A stretch of DNA of 41,233 bases from Flammeovirgaceae bacterium (GTDB lineage: Bacteria; Bacteroidota; Bacteroidia; Cytophagales; Cyclobacteriaceae): the NCBI GenBank assembly GCA_016709845.1, contig JADJMA010000040.1, positions 1 through 41,233 of the forward strand. The letters run 5' to 3'. The notes under the pieces were generated by a model. It was given only the letters and a program-made list of their open reading frames with translations, did no database searches and was not told where the DNA came from. Shown here in pieces: positions 26,278 to 35,650 of the stretch; the first letter of the stretch is position 1; every line of letters starts with the position of its first letter. The translations under genes were made by a program, and so were the position numbers.

Positions 26278-27293
26278 TTATTCCATGATGTAATCTTCTT
26301 TGGATAGTTGAAGCCATTCCAAGGTGGCGTTACAAAAAATATCCTCCTTTACAGACTCCGTTAAATTCATGTCGTCAATAAATTTCCCAATTTCCAAATC
26401 GCCCAGCGGGAAGGGGATAATCTGACCCCAACACCACCCGCTTGCTACCCTGCAACTTTAACACATACTCAAGCATCAACGGATCGTGCGTTATACAATC
26501 TACCCAGAACTTGCCCAAATACTTGCGTGGATTTTCATTGTTGTCGATGGCAACCAAATCGGGCCGGCAATTAAATCCATGTTCAATACGACCTATCGTA
26601 GGCAAGAACGACCCACCGGCATGCGCAAACATAACCCGCAAGTCCGGCAGTCTTTCAAAAATCCCGCCAAAAATCATCGAGCACATGGCACGTGAAGTTT
26701 CGGCTGGCATGCCCACCAACCACGGGAGCCAATATCGTTGCATATTTTTTTCACCCATCATATTCCACGGATGAACCATAACGGCCAGATTTAAATTTTG
26801 GCACGCTTCGAAAATAGGAAAGAAGCGTTCTTCATTCAGATTTTCATCGTTGATGTTGGATCCAATTTGTACACCACGCAATCCAATTTTTTTGATGCGG
26901 GCTAATTCTTTTACGGCCAGTTCGGTATCGTGCATGGGTAGCGTACCCAACCCAATGTATTGCTTGGGATACTTATCCACCAACTTAGCGATGTGATCGT
27001 TCAGGAATTTTGAGATGTCGAGGGCAATTGAGTGGCTGCGCCCAATAGGAAAACATAACCGGAATGGTACATACCACTTGAACCTGCGTATGGTATTGTT
27101 TGTATTCTTCGATCCGAACATCCGGATCCCAACAATTATCTTTTATTTCACGGAAGAACTGATTGCCGCGCATCATCTTGGCGTATCCCATTTTATGATG
27201 CTGCAGGTAAATGAAATCGCCATAGCCAAACTTCTCGCTCCAGTTGGGCATCTTTTTGGGGAGAATGTGTGTATGAGCGTCAATCTTTAGCAT
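26278..27293 (-). CDS. Amidohydrolase of the ACMSD type, frameshifted
   Basis: Closest by pattern to 2-amino-3-carboxymuconate-6-semialdehyde decarboxylase of the tryptophan/kynurenine pathway. About 338 residues. Metal-site motifs are KIDAHTHILP (residues 3-12), VMVHPWNMMG, MFAHAGGSFLPT and VLGSDYPFPLG after frame correction. ERLPDLRVMFAHAGG and CMKRYWLPWLVG-like wording are usual in the family. Shifts occur near 27035 and near 26415; the corrected end is LEWLQLSKEDYIME with TAA at 26278. No other kynurenine gene is in the window, so the exact substrate remains an inference. A TACCTTTG box lies 20 bases upstream. Confidence 0.85.
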
Positions 27294-27312
27294 TGCGTAA
27301 CGACTAATCCGG

Positions 27313-27320
27313 CAAAGGTA
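27313..27320 (-). promoter_or_regulatory. Candidate -7 box (TACCTTTG) for the ACMSD-type gene
   Basis: Full TAnnTTTG match on the minus strand; start predicted near 27306, 13 bases before ATG 27293. No TTG at the ideal spacing. Confidence 0.45.
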
Positions 27321-27502
27321 GATATTTTAAATGCAGTTTGGATTAATGGATATCTTACTATTTATATTTTTTTAGTGCAACCAGGAGTTAGGTAGTAGTG
27401 GGATAAGTACTTACTGCAAATTTCCTTCTGTGTAATAAGACTTCATCATTCAAAAAAAGCATTATATTTTAACGTTAAATCAATATTGAAAATCTACATT
27501 TT

Positions 27503-29381
27503 ATGAAGAAGTATTTACTCATACTTTCTGTCTGGCTTCTGGTAAGTCATATAGTAGTTGCGCAATCGCCTGATGAAGTTTATAAGAAACTGGAGGCAGT
27601 GGCCATCATAGATCAAAAAGTGATGATGCCCATGCGGGATGGAGAAAGATTGGCTACAGATATCTACCGGCCAAAAGGAAATGCTAAAGTTCCAATCATA
27701 TTCTCACGAACGCCTTATAATTTCAATTCGTGGATAGATGGGGAGCTGCGCACACGAACACTCGAAGCTGCCTATGAGGCTGTGCAACGTGGCTATGCCT
27801 ACGTAGTTCAAAATGAACGTGGTCGGTTTTTTTCGGAGGGAGAGTGGGATATTTTAGGTACGCCTACTACCGATGGCTATGACGCCTTTGAATGGATGTC
27901 AAAGCAAAAATGGACAAATGGAAAAATCGGATTAATTGGTTGTTCATCTACAGCCGAGTGGCAGATGGCAGTAGCATCACTTAACCATCCCGCTTTAGCA
28001 GCCATGGTTGCTCAGGGTTTTGGTGCTGGTGTTGGCCGTGTGGGGGATTTTTATGAGCAGGGAAATTGGTATCGTGGCGGGGCACAGCAGATGTTGTTTA
28101 CCGCCTGGTTATATGGAACTCAAAATGATAAGTTCAGACCAACCTTTCCTAAAAATATTCAACAGGAAGATTTAGTGCGCGTTCAACGTTTTTATGACTT
28201 AGCCACAGAAATGCCAAAAGTAGATTGGGCTCAAGCTTTAAATCATTTGCCCGTTCAGGACATCATCAAAAATGTAAATGGGCAAGTTGGCGTTTATGAT
28301 CAAATGATTGTTCGAAAGCCGAATGATCCAGCCTGGTTTAAAGGAGGCTTATATCACGACAATATGACTTTAAATGTACCCGGATTCTGGTTTGTGTCCT
28401 GGTATGATGTTTCGAGTGGTCCGAATCTGGCCTTGTTCAATCAGGTTCGTAAAAATCCCAACACTGCCATCGCTGATAATCAATATCTGGTTATAGCACC
28501 AACACTGCATTGCGCGTATAAGCGAGCCACAGAAAACACCGTTGTAGGCGAACGCAGCATGGGCGATGCCCGCTTAAATTACGATGAACTTACCTGGGGT
28601 TGGTTTGATATGCTATTGAAAGGCGAACAAAATGATTTTAAGAAAACAACTCCTCGGGTTAGGTACTTTACCATGGGTAGTAATAAATGGCAAGCTTCAG
28701 AAACCTGGCCACCCCAAAATGCGGTACCAACAAATTACTATCTAACCAGTAACGGAAAAGCGAATACACGCAATGGTGACGGAACATTGGTTGCAAAAGT
28801 GCCTTCTTCCGATAAGCCCGATTCTTTTAAGTATGATCCGGCTAAGCCAGTTAATTCATATGGGGGGTAATGTGTGTTGCACGGGCACTGCCGTTAATGG
28901 CGGATCGTACGATCAAGCTCAAATGGAGTTGCGCGATGATATTCTGGTTTATACTTCGGAGTCTTTGAAGGAGGGTATGGAAGTAAGTGGATTCATTAAC
29001 GCGACTTTATATTTATCTTCTGATGTTAAAGACACCGATGTTACGTTAAAATTGATTGATGTTTATCCGGATGGAAAAGCATACAATCTTGACGAAACTA
29101 TTCAGCGGGTGCGTTACCGCGAAGGGTATGATAAGGAGGTATTTATGGAGAAGGATGAAGTGTATGCAGTTAAACTCACACCTTTATCCACCAGCAATTA
29201 CTTTGCTCCGGGCCATCGCGTACGCATTGAAGTTTCGAGTAGTAACTTCCCTCGGTTTGAGCGCAATTTAAATACCGGTGGAAATAATTTTGATGAATCA
29301 GTAGGGGTGGTTGCCACAAATAGTATTCATCATTCGAAAAAATATCCATCAGTAATTCAATTGCCTATTGTAAAGAAGTAA
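27503..29381 (+). CDS. Exported CocE/NonD (S15) family alpha/beta hydrolase, one frameshift
   Basis: About 626 residues. The signal peptide is MKKYLLILSVWLLVSHIVVAQ. The hydrolase core has MPMRDGERLATDIYRPKG, SRTPYNF, VVQNERGRFFSEGEW and the nucleophile region IGLIGCSSTAEWQMAVASL (Ser148), with a probable catalytic His336 in APTLHCAYK. The C-terminal X-Pro dipeptidyl-peptidase-type jelly roll (DILVYTSESLKEGMEVSGFI, YFAPGHRVRIEVSSSNFPR) is read after a shift at 28862, where a six-G run should hold five. It may cleave acyl, ester or X-Pro substrates in the periplasm; the specificity is unknown. A hairpin follows at 29412-29442. Confidence 0.9.
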
Positions 29382-29411
29382 CGGGATTCAAGTTCGGTTA
29401 TGTAATTATAA

Positions 29412-29442
29412 AAAAGCCTGGCAGAATTTCTGTCAGGCTTTT
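29412..29442 (+). terminator. Terminator hairpin after the S15 hydrolase, possibly bidirectional
   Basis: AAAAGCCTG (29412-29420) pairs with CAGGCTTTT (29434-29442), extended by CAG/CTG inside. T-runs on both strands mean it could also end the minus-strand transcript from the GMC operon. Confidence 0.8.
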
Positions 29443-29462
29443 AAGTAAGACTTCACTATCAT

Positions 29463-29607
29463 CTATTGCTTACAGCTGAACTCGAGAAAGTTCTTGCCAC
29501 CCAATACAAATCTCGGAACAATAGTAAAAGTGGCTGAGGCTAAACCTATAGTTTTAATAAAATCCCTTCTGGATACCTTAGCAGAAGGTATGTTTTGGCA
29601 TAGGTTT
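29463..29607 (-). pseudogene. Remnant Tat leader of a second Gfo/Idh-type protein
   Basis: The frame reads KVSRRDFIKTIGLASATFTI, then VPRFVLGG and soon stops (SCKQ, TAG at 29463-29465). This copies the Tat leader of the intact Gfo/Idh gene (TTRRSFIKSAGLAAAA, then VPRHVLG) but nothing of the enzyme follows, and there is no ATG in frame. It looks like what is left after deletion of a neighbouring paralog, or a chimeric join. The rest of the 29382-29661 gap holds the terminator and AT-rich direct repeats of the ATACTGG/ATTACTG kind. Confidence 0.55.
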
Positions 29608-29661
29608 ACTGATTACTAGATACTGGTTACCGATTACTGACTCCTGACCACCGATTTCCCA

Positions 29662-31082
29662 TCACCATCCCGTTCTATACTCACGCTTCACAAACTGATT
29701 GGCATCGTCAAAGTTGGTAATCTTCATGTTAGGTCCATCCCACAGAAGTTTTATGAAACGACCTGGGTAATCAAACTGATCAGGTCTTCCGCCTTCGCGT
29801 TGCTTACGAATGTCATAACTGCGAATCGCTAAGTTACCCATCAACAATCCTTCCGTTAACGGACCAGCTAAATCGAATGACGATGATAATTCAGTTTTTC
29901 CATATCCAGCAATGCAACCTTCAACCCATTGAGCGTAGTGACCTTCGGCACCATCGGTAACCCGCTTATATTTTTGTGCCACATTCGCTTCTTTGGTTAA
30001 TGAAGTTGGCAATAGCTGTGGATTAATACCATATGTGCTGCACATCATTTTGCCTTTCGAACCAACCATGATTACACCATTACCGCCATCACCCATCATT
30101 TCATTTGGGCCAAGTTCTTCTGGTCGCTCAGGTTGAATGCCGCCATCCATCCAATGGAATTTTACAGCGGGCTTTCCAGTTGCACCAGGGAAGGTCATGA
30201 TAACATGAGAAGAAGGAGGGCAGCTATCAGGAAAATATCCACGCTTGAATTCATCTATATAAACGCTGCCTACACTGCACTCCACTTCTGTGGATAGCCG
30301 AGACCAAGTACACGGAAAGGGGGTTCAATAATATGACAACCCATATCGCCCAATGCACCGGTTCCATAATCCCACCAGCCACGCCAGTTAAACGGTATTA
30401 GTTTATCAACATAATTTTTTTGAGGTGCGGTTCCTAACCAAAGATTCCAATCCAATTCTTTAGGAATGGCTGGGCTTTCAGTAGGCCAAGGAATTCCTTG
30501 TGGCCACACGGGTCTGTTTGTCCAGCAGTAAACCGTGTGCACATCACCTATCATTCCGGCTTCGTACCACTCACGCATTTGTCTAACGCCATCGCCTGAA
30601 GCGCCTTGGTTTCCCATTTGAGTAACCACTTTATATTTCTTTGCCGCTTCAGTAAGCATGCGCGCTTCAGCGATATCATGAGTTAATGGTTTCTGCACAT
30701 ACACGTGTTTCCCTAATTGCATAGCTGCCATGGCCTGAATGGCATGCATGTGATCAGGTGTAGAGACTGATACGGCATCAATGCTTTTGTGATTTTCATC
30801 CAGCATTTTGCGGTAGTCTTTGTAATACTTAGCCTTTGGAAAATTTTTAACAGATGTTGCTGCCCTTCGATCATCCACATCGCACAGAAAACCAATATCC
30901 GCTTTTCCACTTTTTGCAAATGAAGCAATATCACCTTGCCCTTTACCGCCTACACCAATACCCGCAACAACAATCTTGTCGCTAGGGGCAAGGTAGCCTT
31001 TACCCAATACGTGGCGTGGTACAATAGTTATTGCTGCGGCAGCAAGCCCCGCACTTTTAATAAAACTTCTCCTCGTGGTCAT
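29662..31082 (-). CDS. Gfo/Idh/MocA family oxidoreductase with Tat signal, one frameshift
   Basis: NAD(P)-dependent sugar oxidoreductase type. About 473 residues. A twin-arginine leader (MTTRRSFIKSAGLAAAAITI) precedes the Rossmann core (VVAGIGVGGKGQGDI near residue 37), CDVDDRRA, SVSTPDHMHA and the YVQKPLTHDI motif, where Gfo/Idh enzymes usually have EKP. The C-terminal domain (FKRGYFPDSCPP, MMGDGGNGVIMVGSKG) follows after an indel near 30285. Tat export implies folding with cofactor before transport. It is the third gene after GMC and subunit 3, the arrangement of periplasmic sugar 3-oxidation sets. Confidence 0.88.
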
Positions 31083-31151
31083 GGTAAATATTATTTTAGT
31101 TATTGAAAATGGTTGTTGATACTAGATAGCTAGCATCCAGTATCTAGTTTT

Positions 31152-31799
31152 TTAATCAAACTTTACACTTTCTGCGAGTGTACGTTCATCGTATTTCATT
31201 CCATATTGATCCAAAACTTCTTGTGGTACACCATTCCATTGGTTAGGTCTATTGCCAGTATATCCAAGGTCTTTAATTCCAATTTCACTAGTGAAAAATC
31301 CACAAGCTGTTAGATCACGCATTAGGTTAAAGAATGCAACGCCTTGTTGAAATTCAGGTTTCGCTTTTTCTGGATAAGCAATGTTATCCACTATTTCAAT
31401 TTGTTGTGATGAGCTGCAACTTGCAAAATCAGCATTGAAGCGTTTCATACATTGAACAGCCAACCATCTTAGTCCACCCCGCATAGGGGTTTGATGCTGC
31501 GGCATGTCTTTTACAATGAATTCAATAAAGTCAGGAACTTTTGCGTCTGTGGCCGAGCCCGAGGTTCCATCTTTTGGAATGATGATATCCGCCAGAGTCG
31601 AAATGGTTTTCATTTCGTGTTTATCGAAGAAAGTTTCGCTCATCAATTTTTGTTCGCGAAGTAATTCTTCCGGTGTTCGGTCAATGGAGAAGGACGGAAC
31701 TTCAGGACCCTTTTCCTTAACCGGTTCGCACGATTGTAAAAGTGCTGTTGCGCCTAATGAGCCAACTGCGAGTGTCTTTAAATATTTTCGCCTGTCCAT
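31152..31799 (-). CDS. Gluconate 2-dehydrogenase subunit 3 family protein
   Basis: 215 residues. The Tat-type leader MDRRKYLKTLAVGSLGATALLQSC ends in a lipobox-like LLQSC, so it may be a lipoprotein. The body has the family pattern: ISTLADIIIPKDGTSGSATDAKVPDFIEFIVKD, GGLRWLAVQCMKRF, GVAFFNLMRDLTACGFFTSEIGIKDLGY and NQWNGVPQEVLDQYG. In membrane sugar dehydrogenases this small subunit pairs with the FAD-bearing GMC subunit and can carry it through the Tat system. It lies 51 bases after the GMC gene, which has no leader of its own. That fits such a pairing. Confidence 0.9.
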   Translation of the reverse strand: MDRRKYLKTLAVGSLGATALLQSCEPVKEKGPEVPSFSIDRTPEELLREQKLMSETFFDKHEMKTISTLADIIIPKDGTSGSATDAKVPDFIEFIVKDMPQHQTPMRGGLRWLAVQCMKRFNADFASCSSSQQIEIVDNIAYPEKAKPEFQQGVAFFNLMRDLTACGFFTSEIGIKDLGYTGNRPNQWNGVPQEVLDQYGMKYDERTLAESVKFD

Positions 31800-31822
31800 A
31801 ATTTTAGTTTTTAGTCTTTAGT

Positions 31823-31854
31823 CTGAGTCGGCAGTCACATTACTATCGACTCAG
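31823..31854 (-). other. Intercistronic hairpin between the GMC and subunit 3 genes
   Basis: CTGAGTCG and CGACTCAG (31823-31830, 31847-31854) form an 8-bp stem overlapping the GMC stop codon. No T-run follows, so it is more likely a processing or mRNA-stability element than a terminator. Confidence 0.4.
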
Positions 31855-33593
31855 ATATTTTGTTTCTTTAATTCATCAATAATAAATTCGCTCGCCCGCA
31901 TGGAAAGTGCTAAGATTGTCCAGGTAGGATTTTTATCTGCTTGTGAAACAAACGGACCACCATCAACCACAAAAAGATTTTTGCAATCATGGGCCTGATT
32001 GAATTTATTTACCACTGATTTTTTTGGATCACTGCCCATACGGGTTGTGCCCACTTCATGGATAATTCTTCCAGGAGCTAAAAGGCCATAATCGTTTTCA
32101 GGACCGTCTGAATTTCCATAAGTAACAACACCACCCATGGTGTCAATAATCTCAGCAAATGTTTGCTTCATGTGCTTGGCCTGCTTTACTTCATGCTCAC
32201 TCCACTTATAATGAAAACGCAGCACGGGAATACCAAACTTATCAACAGTGGTTGGATCGATCTCACAGTAATTATCTTCTCGTGCAATTGCTTCGCCTCG
32301 GCCAGACATGCCAAACGTTGCTCCATAAAAATAACGGTAGTCATCTTTCAATGAGGCACCGTAACCGCCAGCTTCTTTTTGATTACCGTCACGTCCCGGA
32401 TATTTTCCATTAGTGTTTTGCATCCCAGAACCGAACCCGTAGCCCGGCATACCCATGCCACCCCCGTATTCTATGTGGTATCCTCTGGCAAAGTCAAGCT
32501 TTTTATTATCAAGCCACCAAGGAGTATAGACATGCATGCCACCAACTCCGTCTTCATTATACCGTTTACGTCCAATAAGCTTTGGTAAAATTCCACCCAT
32601 AGAAGCTCCGGTAGAGTCGTGTAAATATTTTCCAACTACTCCACTTGAATTGCCAAGCCCATTAGGGAATAAACTCGACTTGGAATTGAGTAACAATCGA
32701 GCCGACTCGCAGGCACTGGCAGCTAACATAACCACTTTTGCATTTACCGTGTACTCTTGCATGTCGTCTTTATTGACAAACGAGATTCCGGTAGCTTTTC
32801 CCTGAGCGTCTGTAATTACTTCACGTGCCATGGCGTTAGGTATCACATCTACATTGCCCGTATTGAGAGCGGGTTTCACTAATACTGACGATGAAGAGAA
32901 ATCACCATATACGGTGCATCCACGGTTGCATTGCGAACAAAAGAAACACGCACCGCGATCTTTGTTAATTGGTTTTGTTAAAATGGAAAGCCGGGATGGA
33001 ATAACCGGTATATTCAGTTTACCTCCCGCTTCCTTGATAAACAATTCATGCAATCTAGGTTTTGGCGGAGGTAAGAAAATACTATCGGGGTCATTGGGTA
33101 AATTTTCTTTGGAACCAAAAACTCCAATGAGTTGATCGATTTTATCGTAGTAGGGTGCTACATCCTCATAGCTTATTGGCCAATCATCACCTAAGCCATC
33201 AATACTTCTTCGTTTAAAATCTTTGGGTCCAAAACGAAGCGAGATTCTTCCCCAATGGTTTGTTCGTCCGCCAAGCATCCTAGAACGAAACCAATCAAAC
33301 TTCGTCCCATCTTTGTGTGTATAGGGTTCACCATCCAACTCCCAACCGCCATAGGCAGCATCAAAGTCACCAAAGTTTCTTAAAGGCGTACTGGCACCTC
33401 TGCGGGGCGATTCCCACGGCCATTTTAGTTGAGTTACATTTTTTGCAGGGTCGTACAAAGGCCCCGCTTCAAGCAAAACCACCTTAATACCAGCATTGGC
33501 CAACACATAGGCGGCCATGCCACCCCCGGCACCAGAACCAACAATACACACATCATAATCTTTGGGGGTCTTCTTAATTTGAAAATCTGGCAT
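31851..33593 (-). CDS. GMC family FAD-dependent oxidoreductase (sugar dehydrogenase type)
   Basis: 580 residues from ATG 33593 (MPDFQIKKTPKDYDV); ATG 33635 would add an unlikely extension. The FAD-binding start is DVCIVGSGAGGGMAAYVL with VVLLEAG. The Cys set ACFFCSQCNRGC (C216, C219, C222, C226) lies where related bacterial FAD glucose dehydrogenases bind an Fe-S cluster. The C-terminus holds the active-site IHEVGTTRMGSDP and FVVDGGPFVSQADKNPT. There is no signal peptide; export probably depends on subunit 3. With the Gfo/Idh gene it suggests periplasmic oxidation of a sugar or glycoside, perhaps at C3. The substrate is not proven. Confidence 0.92.
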   Translation of the reverse strand: MPDFQIKKTPKDYDVCIVGSGAGGGMAAYVLANAGIKVVLLEAGPLYDPAKNVTQLKWPWESPRRGASTPLRNFGDFDAAYGGWELDGEPYTHKDGTKFDWFRSRMLGGRTNHWGRISLRFGPKDFKRRSIDGLGDDWPISYEDVAPYYDKIDQLIGVFGSKENLPNDPDSIFLPPPKPRLHELFIKEAGGKLNIPVIPSRLSILTKPINKDRGACFFCSQCNRGCTVYGDFSSSSVLVKPALNTGNVDVIPNAMAREVITDAQGKATGISFVNKDDMQEYTVNAKVVMLAASACESARLLLNSKSSLFPNGLGNSSGVVGKYLHDSTGASMGGILPKLIGRKRYNEDGVGGMHVYTPWWLDNKKLDFARGYHIEYGGGMGMPGYGFGSGMQNTNGKYPGRDGNQKEAGGYGASLKDDYRYFYGATFGMSGRGEAIAREDNYCEIDPTTVDKFGIPVLRFHYKWSEHEVKQAKHMKQTFAEIIDTMGGVVTYGNSDGPENDYGLLAPGRIIHEVGTTRMGSDPKKSVVNKFNQAHDCKNLFVVDGGPFVSQADKNPTWTILALSMRASEFIIDELKKQNI

Positions 33594-33682
33594 CTGCTTT
33601 TCAGTTAAGAAAGTAAGTTGCCTTAAAGGAATCAAAATTCAAAACCAACTTTTGCAATTGGTGAATTAATAGTTTGAAAATC

Positions 33683-33919
33683 CTATTTGGTCTGCTTGAT
33701 TTTTCGTGGGATAGGGTCGTAACCGCTCGTTCCCCAAGGATGACAACGGGCAATTCTTTTCATCCCCAACCAGGTACCCTTTAAAATTCCCCATTCCTCA
33801 ATCGCCTCAATCGAATATTGCGAACAACTGGGTGTATGCCGGCAATGGGCGCCTAGCAGGGGGGATAATGTGACCTGATAGATTTTTATGGGAAGAATAA
33901 AGATTTTTTTGAGAATCAT
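33683..33919 (-). CDS. yidD: Membrane protein insertion efficiency factor YidD
   Basis: 78 residues. The whole family signature is present: LPIKIYQVTLSPLLG, then CRHTPSCSQYSIEAIEEWG with its conserved cysteines, MKRIARCHPWGTSGYDPIP. YidD assists YidC-dependent insertion at the inner membrane. It usually neighbours rnpA/rpmH or stands alone; here it stands alone between the GMC operon and the symporter. The 168-base gap to the symporter stop holds nothing recognisable. Confidence 0.94.
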   Translation of the reverse strand: MILKKIFILPIKIYQVTLSPLLGAHCRHTPSCSQYSIEAIEEWGILKGTWLGMKRIARCHPWGTSGYDPIPRKIKQTK

Positions 33920-34087
33920 TCGTTAGCAATCTCCGATTTAACTATCTGTCTATCAAGAAAGTTCATGTTAATTTCTTTAATCTTATAAAGATGGCAAATT
34001 TTAAAAATTTATCAGAATGAAAATATTTTTTTTGCATTTATGTTGGTCATCTGTCTGCCTATTCAAGTTAATAATGTTTAACAATAA

Positions 34088-35560
34088 CTAATCAAAGAAC
34101 GGTTTCCACTTTTCTTTAGGCGAGGGCTTGGTTAACAAGCTTACCACAATTAACATGAAGAGCGAGGCAACCAAAGAGGGGATCGCGATGTAGTCTGTGT
34201 CAACCGGAAAAATGCCAAGCGATATATGGGCTACTTCCATTGCTTTATTAATTACAGGCACACTCATACCAGCAATAATAGAAGCAACACCACCTGCGGC
34301 AGTTACGCGCTTCCAAAAGAAACTGGCCATTAATACTGGTGCGAGTGAAGCACCAATCATCGTGTAAGAAATAAACGCCATCTCAAGCACGGTTTCAAAT
34401 TGTGTAACCATCGCGTAAGCCAGCAACCCTAATACAACAATACTGATTTGTTGAATCCTGATTAATTTCTTTGGGTCTTTGGTGTCTTTGAAAAAGTATG
34501 GCTTAAGTATGTCGTTACTCAGATTGGTAGATGTTACCATCAGAAAGGTATTTCCGGTTGAAAGAATAATAGCAACACCAGCAGCAAAAAGCATAGAGCC
34601 TATCAGAACGGGTACTTGCTCAAACCCAATTCTAAGAATAATTTCTTCCGCCATGGCCCGGTTAATCGATCCATCGGCAAGAAAAAACCCTGGATCGTTT
34701 GAATAAATGGCAAAGCCTACTACGGCAATGGCACACATGACAAACTCAATAAACACTACGCCCACTAACATGCCGATCACCGCTTTTTTGGCAGAGGCTG
34801 AATCTTTTGCTGATGAGAACTTTTGATAAATACTGCTTTCACTCATCAACAGCAAAAATGTAGGTAGTATAACGCCTATAATCCACCACGCATCGTGTCC
34901 TGCAAACAGCGAGAGATATTCAGGTTTTGTGTTTTCGATTGTGTTGATCACGGCATCGTATCCACCATGAGCAGAAATGGCAAACGGAAGAGTAAGCCCC
35001 ATGGCAATGATCATGACAATGCCATTAAAAATATCAATGGACACAATGGAGACCATTCCTGCCAAAGCTGTAAAGGAGATTACCACCACGCAGGTAATAA
35101 GCGCTCCTGTCTCTAAGCTTATTGTACCATTTGAAAGAATAGAGATGAAACGACCACCGCCTTTAAATTGATACCCGGCAATAACCAGGTAGGCTACAAT
35201 AATGGTAATTGTTCCGAGTATTCTGGCGGTATGGTTATAGCGCTGCTCTAACAAATCGGTGAATGTAATCTTCGAGATTTTCCTAACTCGCTCGGCAACA
35301 AAGTAGATTACTACAATGCCAATCCATGCACCAGCCGAGAACCAGAGCTCACCAAATCCCGAACGAAAACTTAGTCCGGCCGTACCAAATAAACTACCCG
35401 AACCAATCCAGGTACAAACTAATGTGCCAACCAACAGATACACCGGCACACCTCTTCCCGCAACGGTAAAGTCTTCTTCACTCTTTACTGACTTGCTTTT
35501 ATAGATGATTATACCAATCATTAACGTCAGATAGACAATGCTTACAATAGAATAAATCAT
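34088..35560 (-). CDS. Sodium:solute symporter (SSS family)
   Basis: 490 residues, intact, about 13 membrane helices. The SSS pattern is clear: YKSKSVKSEEDFTVAGRGVPVYL, TLVCTWIGSGSLFGTAGLSF, the TFTDLLEQRYNHTARI loop, YQFKGGGRFI and STGNTFLMVTSTNLSNDIL. It drives uptake of an organic solute with Na+; proline, sugars, monocarboxylates and others are all possible. It is divergent from the OPT gene. The 90-base intergenic region holds a 20-bp inverted repeat. Confidence 0.92.
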   Translation of the reverse strand: MIYSIVSIVYLTLMIGIIIYKSKSVKSEEDFTVAGRGVPVYLLVGTLVCTWIGSGSLFGTAGLSFRSGFGELWFSAGAWIGIVVIYFVAERVRKISKITFTDLLEQRYNHTARILGTITIIVAYLVIAGYQFKGGGRFISILSNGTISLETGALITCVVVISFTALAGMVSIVSIDIFNGIVMIIAMGLTLPFAISAHGGYDAVINTIENTKPEYLSLFAGHDAWWIIGVILPTFLLLMSESSIYQKFSSAKDSASAKKAVIGMLVGVVFIEFVMCAIAVVGFAIYSNDPGFFLADGSINRAMAEEIILRIGFEQVPVLIGSMLFAAGVAIILSTGNTFLMVTSTNLSNDILKPYFFKDTKDPKKLIRIQQISIVVLGLLAYAMVTQFETVLEMAFISYTMIGASLAPVLMASFFWKRVTAAGGVASIIAGMSVPVINKAMEVAHISLGIFPVDTDYIAIPSLVASLFMLIVVSLLTKPSPKEKWKPFFD

Positions 35561-35611
35561 ATTATTGTGATTACAGGTGTGCTAAAAGTAAGTAAATTTT
35601 TATAAGTTACT

Positions 35612-35631
35612 CCCTCGTTATTTAATGAGGG
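35612..35631. promoter_or_regulatory. 20-bp near-perfect inverted repeat between two divergent transporter genes
   Basis: CCCTCGTTATTTAATGAGGG has nine pairs (one G-T) around a TT centre. It lies 19 bases before the OPT ATG and 51 bases before the symporter ATG, so it could be an operator for either or both, or a hairpin in the OPT leader. Confidence 0.4.
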
Positions 35632-35650
35632 CTAACCCTAAACCAGTTTT

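Noticed and set aside
32159..32413. Plus-strand open frames opposite the GMC gene
   Set aside because: No homology or start context; they mirror the conserved GMC coding sequence.
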